Under the pieces are notes generated by a model. It worked only from the letters and a program-made list of their open reading frames with translations, made no database searches and was not told where the DNA came from. The position numbers were made by a program, and so were the translations under genes. From positions 4,402,001 through 4,466,000 of the forward strand of contig NC_069091.1 of NCBI RefSeq assembly GCF_947172395.1: DNA of 64,000 bases, given 5' to 3'. Shown piece by piece: positions 1 to 12,005 of this stretch. The first letter of the stretch is position 1. Each line of letters starts with the position of its first letter. The DNA is from Bicyclus anynana. Its lineage: Eukaryota; Arthropoda; Insecta; Lepidoptera; Nymphalidae.

Positions 1-59
1 AGCAGAAAGCCAATTGTTCTGAACGTAGAACTCTAGGTATATGTAAGACACATTAAAAC

Positions 60-205
60 TATAAATTTCCAAAAGCTTTAAATATACATATTTTTTTATA
101 AAACTGTCTGGCAAACGGCTAATAAAGGGCTGGACCGATTTATATGAAATTTCGTGTGCGTAACGTCTGAGAATCGGCCAACACCTATTTTTCATACCTT
201 TCAGT
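60..205 (+). repeat. Degenerate interspersed repeat, possibly Helitron-like
   Basis: The stretch contains 'ggctggaccgattt' and 'tctgagaatcggccaacacc', phrases I associate with lepidopteran non-autonomous Helitron-like repeats (compare 'ggctgaaccgattt' in the copy near 1430). No 3' CTAG end or hairpin is visible, so the boundaries are approximate and the family is inferred. Confidence 0.3.
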
Positions 206-331
206 GAATAATGTATAAGGTAAGCAACGATTGCCTGGTCAGCTAGTTGTATACATTTGACCTTTATCAAAATTACGATAATTCTGGTCCAAGTCATTGT
301 GCCAACTAATACCGCTAGTCGCTAAATAGAA

Positions 332-351
332 GTGATTGTTGCACCCACAAG
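332..351 (+). repeat. 20-bp direct repeat, copy 1
   Basis: GTGATTGTTGCACCCACAAG occurs here and again, identical, at 961-980. Apart from these two 20-mers I see nothing I can name between 206 and 1189; the small frames at 516-786 overlap each other and lack coding character. Confidence 0.6.
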
Positions 352-960
352 TTTGGCTGATGAATTGCAACTAGACAAGTCGACATATTAATCACAATTA
401 AACTCACTCAGCTATAATTGAACCGATTCTTAGAAGTTCTTAAAGTGCTTAGCTATTTATTTCGATGTTACCTATTGTTTTGTACCCAAGTGTTCGTACT
501 TCGTAGTTTTTATATTTGTGCTTGCCTTGTCATTGTCATTGTTTAAGTATTGTGCCTACTGTTTGGACGGCGAAGTTATTAAAAATTCTTTTCATATATG
601 TATATTTTCTTGTCCATCTTTTCAACCAATGCATGTTTACTCAAGTCCAAGTTTTTCATATGTTTACATCCATACAATCTGGCGTATGTGTTCGCTGAAA
701 TCTTCGTTAACATTGCTTGTGGATATTCAACTTTAAAACAAAGATCGTTAGATGCGTTTTACTTTGATGTAATAGTGTTTCAATAAGTGAAACCAGTGTA
801 TAAAATGTAGTTACGGTTCGAAGTGCTGCAAGTACATTATACAAGGACACTCCATCCTCAATTGATTTCGATTTTGTGTCATCAAAACATTGCTTCGTAG
901 TTACATCTCGTCGCGAACGTTTATTCCATTGCCGGCTATTGTTCCGAGAGAGACGTGGGT

Positions 961-980
961 GTGATTGTTGCACCCACAAG
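961..980 (+). repeat. 20-bp direct repeat, copy 2
   Basis: Identical to 332-351. The preceding bases (gtgggt) let this copy fold into a 7-bp hairpin GTGGGTG/CACCCAC, which the first copy does not form. Confidence 0.6.
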
Positions 981-1189
981 ATTCTCTGATCAACAGTTTA
1001 TAGCGGGGCCTGAATTAGTCATGAACACAACTACCAGTATATCTATTTCTGTATATAATCTATGATTTTTCTATCTATTGTTGCCATAATATATTCAAAT
1101 ACATATAATTAAAAAAATTTAAGTGTGTCTGTGACTTCAAGATATCTATGTTTATTCAAGTGCTTATAGTCGCTTGTTTTTACACTATG

Positions 1190-1345
1190 CACTATAATCG
1201 ACCTGAGCGGTCTGCTAAGCTTCTGGAGCGAGCTCGGCTGGATGGAGTGAATCCAGCGGGAACCTACACCGAGGGACCGACGTATAACGGCCAATCACAT
1301 GGCTAAGTACGAAAACGGCCCAGAAGAAAGAAGAAGAAGAAGATA
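1190..1345 (+). mobile_element. Probable non-LTR retrotransposon 3' end with GAA tail
   Basis: A locally GC-richer block (gagcggtctgctaagcttct ... gtataacggccaatcacatggc) ends in a GAA-type simple repeat at about 1324-1345. A unique body followed by a short-unit tail is typical of a LINE 3' end. I associate this sequence with a dispersed lepidopteran repeat, but no reverse-transcriptase residues remain, so the clade is unknown. Confidence 0.45.
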
Positions 1346-1364
1346 CACTATAAACAATAATCAA

Positions 1365-1530
1365 GTTTTTTAAATTTCTTGTCTGTATGTCTGTTTGTCT
1401 AATAAAACCGGGCTAATCTCTGGAACGGCTGAACCGATTTAAACGGGACTTTCACTAGTAGATAAAGGTGGTTATTGAGCAACATATATGGAATTTCACG
1501 CTAACAACGTTGCGGGCGTCCGCGCTATAT
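1365..1530 (+). mobile_element. Degenerate Helitron-like element
   Basis: The order 'gtctgtttgtct', 'gggctaatctctggaacggctgaaccgattt', 'gggactttcac', 'gcgggcgtccgc' matches the better-preserved copies at 39775-39919 and 40896-41116. The expected end GCTAGT has decayed to gctata near 1526. It is non-autonomous with no coding capacity. Confidence 0.5.
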
Positions 1531-1905
1531 AAATGTAATATAAATCTGTAATTGTAAATAGGCTATGATTTTTCTATTTTACTTGGTACTATGGCAACAA
1601 ATAAGTCTAAGTAGCTACAAAGCAACCTCGCTAAAGTGAAACTGTTTCTTGGAACACGGGTATAAAATAAGTTGAAGGTTCTTTAATATTTAGGTATGTA
1701 CTCGTAATTGTTACCTTGCCTTGACTGCCTAGTAGAGGGTGTGAAGATACTGTCAAACCATAACCATTTCTACCTAAGTTAACCGGCGTAAATCATTTGG
1801 TAATTCGGAATAATAGAACATTCCCAATTAAAGAGTGAAGATGACTATATTCTTTAATTAGCGAGGCCCTGTAATGGGCCGTTTAAATAAGCTTATAAAT
1901 GTAAA

Positions 1906-1945
1906 TTATGATGATGATAATGACGAAGATGATGATGACGAGGAC
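1906..1945 (+). repeat. GAT/GAC-rich low-complexity tract
   Basis: An imperfect run of GAT, GAA and GAC triplets (atgatgatgataatgacgaa...). It is not preceded by a recognisable LINE body, so it is listed only as a microsatellite. Confidence 0.6.
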
Positions 1946-3440
1946 AGATCTGTAGCTAGTCATCGTGCATCTCAAAGGAAGGACACAAAAAAAATCGAAG
2001 TAATACAAGGTAATATAAGCTCCATTTGCTTTCTTCTATACACCTGAATATTCAACATGAGAATGCACAATTCTCACAATATACGGATAAATCGACCTGT
2101 GCTAGTGACGAGACACCTTTGAAGGGATTAAAGTTGTCTATTGCGCTGCAGTTTATTTATAGCACCAACTTATGTATTGCGTACATATTTACGTTTGTTC
2201 TAACCTCTTATGCAATATTATTATGACTGTACATTTGCATACCATTATTTTTTCCTTCAGTCGTCTTACCGGTTTCCATAACCGTAACTAAATAAAACCT
2301 GATAATAACAGTGTTGATTGTAATCATATTTTAACCAACAGTTACAAAACACTGATCTACTTCATACATCATATAACGAACCATCTCGTCCATGATTTTT
2401 AGTTTGTATTTGCTAAGTGGGGCGGAAGGGGAGAGAAATATAGTAAAAAATCGCGCTGGTTAATACAACTAGAATCCTCGAGAAAATAATTTACTCGAGA
2501 CAGTAACTTTACCTCTAAAATCTTTAACGGTATTTTTCGAAGAGTTGCCACAGTTTGGTTGTCTGGCAATTGGGGACACGATTTCTCAAAATTTTTACGC
2601 TGAAGTATATGAAAGTTATGCTTTACACTTGGGTCATAGAAGGTTAGACCTTTGAAACCTGCTACCTAAAAAATAGAAAAATCCACCAAGGTCTACACTC
2701 CATAGTCGCCTACCGTAGTATTAAGTTACTGACTAGTGGTATATTGAAAGTCTGACACATGTTCTACCTATGATGAAATATTGACATGCATATCAATTGC
2801 AAATTCGTAATTGAAGGCAATTGGAGATAATATAAACGGTGCTTATTTTCCGATAGCCAAGACTCGTAAAATCAATATTTGAGTTGCAGTGTAGGTAGTA
2901 GGTACCTACAGACACTGAATACGTAATAGTACAAGCTACAGCGTATATTTTGCGCATCGCTAAACGTGGCACGATACTGGATCTCACGAAAGTCGACACC
3001 GAACACGAAGTAGTGAAGCAGAGGTGACAAAACAATATGGTCTCTTACGCAAAAGTGACGACGCAATGTTTCGCAAAAGTGAATCAGTTTAATGTATCCT
3101 AATGAACTTTTGAATCATTAGTTTGCAAAGATTATCGTCTTTTCATGGATACCAAAAAGAAGTTTTAATAGCGGGAAAAGTTCAAATACCAACTGTCATA
3201 AACATACATGCTGCATATTTTATTGACAAAAATCTTTGGGTGGCTTATATCCTTTATGAGCAATAACTAATTTGATGATGATAAGAGCAGGTCCAAGTTA
3301 TGGTGAAGTTTCTATGGCCCGATAATGTATACTATAAATATGTTACGTGCCTACAAAACCACTGCAAAACGTGATCCGAAATTCGCTACTCCACAGAGCG
3401 CACACTTGCACAATTTTATGTTTTATTCCATTATATATTT
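1946..3440. other. No recognised feature
   Basis: AT-rich single-copy-looking sequence. Two overlapping minus-strand frames (2793-3035 and 2872-3066) are under 85 codons and show no family motif; I take them as chance. Confidence 0.5.
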
Positions 3441-3485
3441 ATGCACACAACTCGACATTGTATCCAATATCTAAGTATTATTAAT
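3441..3485 (+). repeat. Dispersed short repeat 'cacacaactcgacattgta', copy 1
   Basis: The core cacacaactcgacattgta followed by ccaatatctaagtattatta recurs at 45725-45770 (plus) and, inverted, at 47160-47195. The family is unknown to me; the conserved block is about 40 bp and is probably an end or fragment of a longer element. Confidence 0.5.
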
Positions 3486-5240
3486 TGCTTTAATAACTTT
3501 TGTTGTTTATTATGCGGCTCCATGAAATTAAGACAATTGGCCCGTTTTGTTCGCCTCAGTTTCGAGATGCTAGTGACATATTTCTATTATAAAATCTTTG
3601 GACCCACGTCTAAAAGCGTACATTATTTTGGATGCGTTATAGATAGCGTAATAAGACATATGATCAATATTTATTATATATTATTTAAGTACTATGAAAA
3701 TCTGCAAGTCTAAACGAAACACTGTCGTTGTTATACCGTAGAACTTGTTATTCATCATCATTGCGTTCGTACAGATATGAGTATGTACTTCTACTAATTG
3801 CCTAGAATTAAAATTATTTTCTTTTGCGTGTTTAATGTTTCCGGAATTTACCGTTCTATACAAGTTACAACGACGATGTAGTAACTCGTGTTATGTTTAA
3901 TTTAAGGAAAGCCTCGATTGCACAAACACCGATTAGCAGTTACAGTCACAAAATATGATTATTATTTTTTAAGCTTTCTACCAGTGTTAAGTTAAGTTAT
4001 AAGTCTATAACACGCCGTAATATGGGACTCCTTAAATAACTATGACCATAATGACTATGATATGAATAGCAGCTGATTGCACAATAGACATATAATATAA
4101 TAAATGAATAAAAAAATATTAAAGACACCAACCGTACAAAAATAATTTAATACAGCCGTAAATAGAACAGTTGTGGAAGCCAGTTAAAATATGGATAAAA
4201 CTAAATAACATAGTATGGTATGTAGTGCAAATCATTAATTAAAGTAATCGTCCACTCTACACTGCAAAGTTCAGATTTATCTCAAACGATAAATAAGGAT
4301 GTTATAACGGTGGATCGTCGCGCCAAGAAGAACATAGCTTCTACAATTTAGTGCATGAACAGTCTGCACGCAAACACTAAACAGTAATATTATATTATAG
4401 CATTTAGGAATATTGGCCCTTGATAATTATCAAAATGATATTCCAAAAACTAGCAGTAGGGTGAAACAAATATTAACTATCATACAAGAAAATTTATAAA
4501 TACTACATATTATCAGCCTATTTAAATGGGTCGCTACAGAGCTAAGTCTTTCTGTAGATAGGAGAGGAGACAATATGCTTCCAGATTCCACTATGAATAC
4601 TTTTACTGAACCGCTTTAACAGAAATCATATAGGCTAACCAACGAGGCAGTCTTACAGATAATAAAACACAAATACATACTTAATAAGAAAAGTAATCAT
4701 ATTGCTAAATGGGAAACAAGAAACTAGTTCCATAATTTTATCTTTAAGCGTGCAACACAATTAATCTTGAAACACACTAGATAATACAGTCAGACAACGT
4801 AATAAAAGAAGGAAATATGAATGATGCAACGTATGCGTTATTCAACGTTCGGTGTATGCCCCAGGCAACATTACTAGTATAAACTTAGTCTACTGTATTA
4901 ATACAAATAGGTCAAAGAATGACAAAAAATTGTATTATATGTGTAATACATAAAGTAGACCCATCTAAAACATTTTCTTTGGTTACGAAGTGTTTGGTTG
5001 CAGTGACATTGTTACACTGAATAACTTTAACAATAGCGACAAAACCTAGTTAGTTATTGACCGCATCATAGATTTATTTATTCATGTCATTAGAGCGATA
5101 ACACAAACGGAGCAGAATATAAAGACGAATACTTAAAAAAAATATGTTAATATATAATGTTTTTCTATATTCATGATCACAAACAACAACTGTTCTTAGT
5201 ATTAATTGTACAATTGTACCATCATTAATATTAATTCTTA
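3486..5240. other. No recognised feature
   Basis: Very AT-rich. The only structure noted is a 14-bp palindrome TTGATAATTATCAA near 4419, too short to interpret. Confidence 0.5.
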
Positions 5241-5246
5241 TCCAGG

Positions 5247-5288
5247 AAAAATAAAATAAACGTAAATAAAATAAAATAAACGTAAATA
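5247..5288 (+). repeat. Two-copy tandem repeat, about 20-bp unit
   Basis: The unit aaaataaaataaacgtaaat is repeated twice head to tail. Simple local duplication in AT-rich sequence. Confidence 0.7.
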
Positions 5289-8200
5289 TTTATACCTTAT
5301 TATTTCCTAAAAGATTCAAGAACAACGCCGACAAAGTTTCTCGTAAAACTTCTTTTATAAGTAGTTTGTAGTCAGAACAAAGTTTTCAAACTTAGAAGTT
5401 TTCGTTGTAAAACTAGATACTGTACCCTGTCCGAACTTACAAGAGGTATTTCATTTATAGAATGATTTATAACATGGCTGTACTAAATCTTTACTATTTC
5501 CAAATGCAGAAGACAAACTTTTAAAATAAGTTGCTTTGTCAATGATATATTGTAAAATGCAGTAAAGACTAGAAAGCGATTGTGCTGATTTCTAAAATAA
5601 ATATATTGCAATAATTTAACCTCAATTTCGAAATGCATATTCTGCAGAATGTTGTAAAATTAAAAACGATTACTAATTCAGAATACTGAGAGATAAATTT
5701 ATGTCTTCTATACTTTCTAAAATGTAAAAATAAAACCAACGAAATAGCCGACTGACTTAAATCAGCGGTAGGTACCATAGTTTATTATGTTGTTACAAAT
5801 AACATTTTCAATGCTTCCGTGCCTTGCAAGGCGCCAACAGCTGCACTCAGCGTAGATAAGGCCAATTGAAATAATTGATGATACAAGAGTGGCTTACGAG
5901 TTACAAGGGCCATTAATAGTCGCCTTCATGTTACAAAGCGAATACCAACACGTATCCAACTGATTCAAAGCACTGAAACAAAACTTTAATGTCCTTTTAA
6001 ACTTGTCTATAATTAAAATGGTTTAAACACATATTTCTGTTTCTCAGTAAGTAGATGATTTTTTAAAGAAAAATACAATATAGAACAACAGCACAGCAGC
6101 CGACCTTTTCATGTGCGTATTAATATACACTTTAAAAATGTCATTGAAATTACATAAGCTGAATTCAAAAGAAGGCAATTAACTAAATTGTATTGTTTGC
6201 ATATAATAAATATATTAATTGATATTACTAAATGGCAATGCTAATACTTGTAACGCCCACTACTTAAATTTCGCTTTAGACATTCAAATATGGCATTTGT
6301 TATTCGATACGTCAATAAGTCGACACCAAAGCGTACGACGAACCGACGTGTGAATCACACTGTTACCAAGTCCAGTAGATGCAGCCTTAATAGCGGCGTC
6401 TGGCCTACGACCGGAGGTCTGAGTTATTCAAATAACCAGTTATGTATGTTGCGAAAATAGATTCGATTAACACACTTAATTAAGTTTTTAAATATAAAAC
6501 TGATTATGCTGATATTTACATTATAATCAAGGGTATTTACACAATTGTAAACAAATCGAGCTAACGAACGTTACTTGTAAAATCTTTAATATAATTTTTT
6601 TTAGGCCATCCTAACGTTAAGAAACTAATTTATTTTTAATTTATTCATGGAAAGAAAGAGAGAAGTTTGTTTCTAAAGACTCCGCCGATGTTAAATACCA
6701 CAGTGTAAAGACAACGGTTTTTTAAAACAAAGACTAACAGCCAATTCCAATTACTTGAACGGTGAATAATAAGTCTAAATATTATGAGATAGGAATTCGT
6801 AGAATGAAATATTAAAACATAAATCATTTGATCATTTATGTTAGGTAGTTATTGCACTTTAAAGCAATTCATATTATTAACTAGTCTTTTTTTTTCACAA
6901 CAATTTATATTTTGTTCACATTTCGAATAGTTTTCAATATTATTTTTGTATAAATTTATCGGTAAATAATAATTAAATTGATTGCTTTTTCTTTCCTTCA
7001 CTAGCATTTTCCTTCTTCCTTTTAAATACAACAATGTTCTACAATTTCTTTAACTTCTTTAAACTATATACAAAAGTATGTGAACTACCCGTTTGTCTCA
7101 AAGTACCTTGGAGCATATTAATGTGCAGTTAATGTCTCTTAACGGAACTAATAGCGGCCTCCCTTTACTATACAACACACGGACCGCTGATTATTTAAGC
7201 CACTTGACTGTGTCTAGCCGTATTTTAAGGTGTAACCGGATATATACTTTTTATGTTTCTTAATAAAGAGTAATAAATGTTTAATCTGAAAAGCGAAATT
7301 AGTCTACTTACACGAAACTGACAAGAACCTCATAAAATAATTATTGTTCCCAGTTTTACATATGATAAGTTTTTTCCGTTATTCATACTACTTTGATGAT
7401 TAATTTGCAAAGTTTCTGCAACCCCACTATCTTATTTTTTAGTTAAAGTTGTGAAACTTTTACTAAAGTCAACAATGCTATGTCGTCTGCTTTTTTTGTA
7501 GCAACTTACTAGTGGCAGGCAGAGATTTCTATAATATTTATACGTATGGTTCCGAATGTGCTTAATAATAAACACCGACAAGCTTTCTTTTGGCGTTGAC
7601 TTGCCAACATCGACATTTACATACTTTTTATTCACGATTTTCTTATAAATAAGGAGCCGTCGGGCGCCGGTGGAAATCTGGGTCGACATTAAACATTTTA
7701 ACATAATTCTTTCACCTCGTACACAGCTACAGTAGTAACTTCCTCAAATAGGAATTAATCCGATCCGTTTACGGTAAACACGAATGGTATATTTAGAACC
7801 AGTTGAGAATTTAAAATAACTAACAGGAGAAACTGTTCTAAAACTGGTTTATAACTACGTATATCTAGACTTCCAATGAGAGCTACAGCTTTTAAACTCA
7901 CTAAATGACACTTCTGAAATGAGTTAGCCGAAAGTGACAGAATTTGAGAATTGTGCTAATAAAACAATAGGAGCACTTTTTTGAAAATTTAATGTCCAAA
8001 AACTGAGAAAATTTAAAGCTCTCTAGATACCATTACAAAATGCTATGGGAGACGTTCTCATAGTATTTTATTATTCATTGACAATTTCGCGCTTGACTGC
8101 GTTCTCATCTGATGTTTATTGACAATGCAGTATCTAGCTCGTACCTTAATTTAACTGGTCTTTATTGTCACGAGACATTAAATTAAGTAAAAAGCTAATC

Positions 8201-8720
8201 TAAATATTTATTGAGAACCATTTTATAAAAGTATCATTAAGTCCACCGAACCTTATAGAGTCAATTTATTAAATCTGATTTCCTAAATGTATCCGCTCAA
8301 AGTACGAGTACTTCGCTCGTCTGATTTTTATCCTCGCCCATTAAGTGCAGACATTACGTTACGAAACGATCTCACATTGTGACATTTATCATATGTCTCA
8401 GACTCTCTGAACAGTTTAAAGAGTTGCCAGCCGATTGTTCTCAGAGTGGGACACTTTCACTGTCTTATACAAAACCCTCTGATCCAGTTCCTTATCGGCC
8501 GGTGGGATTAATATCGGGCTGCGGTATAATTTCGTGCGCATTCACGCCGCGTCACATAAAGGCTTTATACTTTATAGACACTTCAGTGCATTGTCGGTTA
8601 ACACTTTCTATTCTACGCTACGGTTAACGAGGTAACATCTCATTTGCATGCAGCTGTGATCGCTTTACTTATTTGAGCGTAAGGAACCCTGTGACATCAG
8701 AACCACCGCATAAGTTCTAC
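5289..8720. other. No recognised feature
   Basis: Mostly AT-rich. 8290-8660 is somewhat richer in GC and holds an 82-codon frame (8379-8627 plus) without recognisable motif. The short minus frames at 5569-5778, 6645-7034 and 7432-7704 look like chance openings. Confidence 0.5.
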
Positions 8721-8728
8721 ATATTCAA

Positions 8729-8788
8729 TATCTACATCCTTTTTATTATTTTGTACTATATCTACATCCTTTTTATTATTTTGTACTA
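8729..8788 (+). repeat. Two-copy tandem duplication, 30-bp period
   Basis: The stretch tatctacatcc...ttttgtacta occurs at about 8729-8758 and again at 8759-8788 with essentially no change, which implies a recent slippage or replication duplication. Confidence 0.8.
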
Positions 8789-8811
8789 CAATCTCTCCTA
8801 AAGACAACTTA

Positions 8812-8955
8812 AGCTCTGTGGTAAAGGAATCGGACTCAACACCGAGACGTGTCAGTTTGGTCCCCGCCCGCTAGTCTATTGTCGTACCCAATTCTAACAC
8901 AGTCTTTTCCGACTACTTGGAGAGAAACGGGAATATTGGTCATATTTATTGTCTC
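8812..8955 (+). mobile_element. SINE family C, degenerate copy
   Basis: It shares with the copy at 46630-46815 the blocks 'ctattgtcgtaccca', 'ttttccgactacttggagag' and 'gggaatattggtcatat' in the same order. The tRNA-like head (gtggtaaaggaatcggactc...) is decayed, and the A box is barely recognisable. Between this copy and the tandem repeat at 9642 I see nothing else. Confidence 0.65.
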
Positions 8956-9641
8956 ACCCGACTCACCCTGGTTAAGACTTTTTGGATACATATTTCAGTA
9001 CATCAAAGAATGACCTGAGATTGACATTCCTAAATCTATCGTGATCTTATGGGAGTAAAGTTACAACGCATTTTTACTTAAATCTTGGAGGATCAATGTA
9101 AAATTTCTTAAGTTCTGATAATTACTATCTCAATCGTTGTACTTGTAGTTATTTATTTTCTGATAGCCACTTTTCTAGTGCATTTATATAAATTGTAGAT
9201 TTAATTCCAAATTTCAGTTTTTTTTTATTAAATCTAGCAGTACACTCTCACGTGCTTTTTTTGCTGGATGACTCGCAAATATTGAACTATATCGCAAATA
9301 TAAACTCGAATATTTTTAACAAGCGTGTTTTACCATATTATAGCTTGTAAGTAGGCTGTTGACATAATCATCAAACCGGTTGAGATTCAACAAAATGGAA
9401 AATGAAATATAATATTCGGCATTTAATTAGCACCATACTCCAGTTGGCAAGTCTGTCGGTTTATTTACATAATATTTTCCATGCGCCTGGTTATTTATGT
9501 ACACAGTCGTTTATAATGCTATTCAAAATATATAGTATGAAAATTTAAATAATTTAACATTTTATACGTCATAATAAAAATGCCATTATTCCTAATGTTA
9601 CTTTCACTAGTGCGATAAAAAGGAAACAAAATTAGGTCAAT
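8956..9641. other. No recognised feature
   Basis: AT-rich sequence without open frames, repeats or hairpins that I could identify. Confidence 0.5.
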
Positions 9642-9948
9642 GAGATCGTGATCTAGTAGTTGATAGATAATCATAAAATTTCTAGTCGTAAACATAAAAG
9701 ATATAAGTATTTATACACATCACACCACTGACCGTATCAATCTAGGATACCTATTGATCAGACAAAGCAATGAAATCTACGAGTGTGTCTCAAGGCTGAG
9801 ATCGTGATCTAGTAGTTGATAGATAATCATAAAATTTCTAGTCGTAAATATAAAAGATATAAGTATACACATCACACCACTGACCGCATCAATCTAGGAT
9901 ACCTATCGATCTGACAAAACGTTAAAATCTACGAGTGTGTCTCAGGCT
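9642..9948 (+). repeat. Tandem duplication, two units of about 150 bp
   Basis: Unit 1 (9642-9797, 156 bp) and unit 2 (9798-9948, about 151 bp) both begin gagatcgtgatctagtagtt and end at 'gtgtctcaaggct' or 'gtgtctcaggct'. The differences are a handful of substitutions and a few missing bases around 9855. The unit contains the near-palindrome gatcgtgatc. No coding capacity is visible and the unit was not found elsewhere in the window. Confidence 0.9.
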
Positions 9949-10007
9949 GACAGGCATCATTGCACGATAATTAAAAGACATAATTCTCGTTATGTGCTCC
10001 TACATGA

Positions 10008-10157
10008 ATGTGTTCTTTTATAGGAGATGGCTTTGCACTTGAAGCAAATGAAGCACCAGTGTTTGCAGAGACAAATGAGCCCAAGCTCGATGAGTTTATC
10101 TTTATTAGTTTACGAGTTCCCATGGGCACCTTCCTATTCCATCAGCATATCCTATGA
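10008..10157 (+). CDS. Possible short coding exon or microprotein frame (speculative)
   Basis: An ATG at 10008 opens a 49-codon frame that stops with TGA at 10155-10157. It reads MCSFIGDGFALEANEAP near the start and ends FLFHQHIL. It is less AT-biased than its surroundings and is rich in acidic residues and alanine (EANEAPVFAETNEPKLDEF). A splice-acceptor-like 'ttcttttatag' lies at 10012-10022 directly before GAGATGGC, so the piece could also be an internal exon. No protein family is recognised, there is no neighbouring exon I can link, and chance is a serious alternative. Confidence 0.15.
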   Translation: MCSFIGDGFALEANEAPVFAETNEPKLDEFIFISLRVPMGTFLFHQHIL

Positions 10158-10263
10158 ATATAGTCCAACTTACTAGAGTACATTCGAAAGTCACAAAGTG
10201 GTAAATTAGCTTTTAAGATTTAAAGGTAGGTTCATGTTTTAGGTAGGTTCATGAGTCAGATCA

Positions 10264-10530
10264 GTTTAAAGATTTTTATTTCTCCTAAAAGATCGTACTT
10301 AACTTAAAAGTATTTATCATATCATGTTTTTTGCAGTCAGCATGCATTATTGTAAAAAAATGTTAGTTACAGGGCTTTTTCAATATTTTAAAAATTTAGT
10401 ACAGGGTGTTTTCAAATATTTTATCAAAGTTTGTAAAGATGTAAGACTTAATTTTAAATGCTTTTATGCTCTTCAACTTCTTAATGGAGTTTGGCAGCTT
10501 GTTATACATATAACTGAGCACACGCCAAGC
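10264..10530 (-). mobile_element. 3' tail of a non-LTR retrotransposon (broken RT C-terminus plus 3' UTR)
   Basis: On the minus strand the sequence translates to a degenerate reverse-transcriptase C-terminal tail, with the recognisable pattern YNKLPNSIKKLKSIKAFK followed by a short basic end and a stop. The upstream 'A-Q-L-Y' block is out of frame, so it is a pseudogene. The 3' UTR ends with 'ggagaaataaaaatctttaaac'. It is clearly homologous to the copy at 60721-61003 on the opposite strand, which shares both the protein tail and the 3' UTR end. The C-terminal 'LYN-LP--IK' pattern is common in Jockey/CR1-like LINEs, but the clade is inferred. The 78-codon plus frame over this element is its antisense shadow. 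Confidence 0.75.
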
Positions 10531-11751
10531 ACACACAGGAACACACAGTTTTCATGCTAACAGGATTAGTTAAACTAATTTTAAACTTACAAAAAGTGGA
10601 GCGAGTGCATTTGCATACACATACAACACAAAGCAACGCAATAGGTCGGTATCATATAGCAATGTGTCACACGACACGAGAAGAGACGAACCGTAGCCAT
10701 GTAGTTGACAGAGCTCCAGTTTCCAGCGCTACCGCATTATCGACGTTTCATGATCTTTCTTGTGAAACTCCATTATCATGATGGATATAAATAATCTCGA
10801 ATGGAAGTGATATCGCACGCACGCAATAAATCTCAACTTTTATTTCGAAAGGCACAACACCCACACTCCAAACAGTTTTTATGCTCGCATTAATGAACGG
10901 GGTCCATACGAATTGTATTCTCAAACAGTTGCATCTGTGGGTACAGTTAATTCTTAGAAGCATTACGATGTACAAAGCTATACCTACAGCAATGGTAATA
11001 TGCGAGGTTAACTGGGAAATAACGCAAATCAACACAAAGTAATTAATTTGAGTGATGTGGTTTTTCGATAAATTTCAGTATCACATAATTAATGTACTTG
11101 TTATTACAAAATTATTAAAATCAAACTATGCCACGCTAAAATGTTGCTGGGCTTACATGGGTTATCTGCAATTGAAGTGAAAAATATTATGCAGTAAACA
11201 TTCAAATTAAAGATTCGGTATCTGCAGCCCGAATTAAAAAAAAGAACAGTACCTATAAATAGCCTTTAAACAAAACAAAAACAGTAACAACTGGTCCAGT
11301 CAATCACGGCGAACGAGAAAGCATGCGAAAGCAAATTGAAGCTGCAGCAATTATTTAGGGTCGAGTAAACTGAATCGTAACAAAAACATGAAATGTAAAA
11401 AAGCGACCAAGTTCAGCACAAACAACGTTAAGAGTAATCGACGATAAAAGTGTTGAAGTCTGAAGAAGAGCAAGTGCCAGCTTCATAGTCTAATTAAGAA
11501 TTGCTTCCTTTAATAGGTTCAGAAAATTACTTACTTAAATTTTTATAATTCTTTGATATTTGATATGATCTAAAACAAGGCAGGTTACGGATACATTTTT
11601 CTCCACACAACACAAGAAATTAGCGATTAAAATTCATCGAATATAAAATTAGATTTGTCAGAATCATCAATGCCTTAATTTACAATTAGACTTTTAAAAA
11701 AGTTATAAAACAACGCAAGGGAACAATACCGCGTGGAATGTTGTTCAAATG
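10531..11751. other. No recognised feature
   Basis: 10590-10760 is mildly GC-richer with a 75-codon frame, and 10748-11035 (minus) has a 95-codon frame. Neither shows a domain or a repeat match to other parts of the window. Confidence 0.5.
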
Positions 11752-11830
11752 CATACTAATATTATAAATGTGGCTATTTGTTTGTTATACTTTAACGTTT
11801 TTACTAAAATAATGATCCTTAATTCTACAT
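11752..11830 (+). mobile_element. Helitron-like 5' end fragment (weak)
   Basis: 'gcatactaatattataaatgtggc' resembles the start 'tctatactaatattataaag' of the Helitron at 44456. No matching 3' hairpin and CTAG was found downstream before 11985, so this is at best a fragment. Confidence 0.3.
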
Positions 11831-12005
11831 ACACGTTGTCAAGGTACATACAAAACATAAGAGTACCTTTAACCAAGAAAAAGCTTGCATTTTGCACGTA
11901 CAAGCTCAAAGTCGCCACGATCGCCTTAAGACACATTGTTGTCGGCTTAATCTCGAGGAACGTGATCGTATTGTCCAATAGTTAATCTCTCATTTATTTA
12001 TTACT

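Noticed and set aside
9642..9948. CRISPR-like array
   Set aside because: Only two long units without short repeats and unique spacers; the genome is eukaryotic.
10324..10560. 78-codon plus frame
   Set aside because: It lies antisense to a LINE tail recognised on the minus strand.
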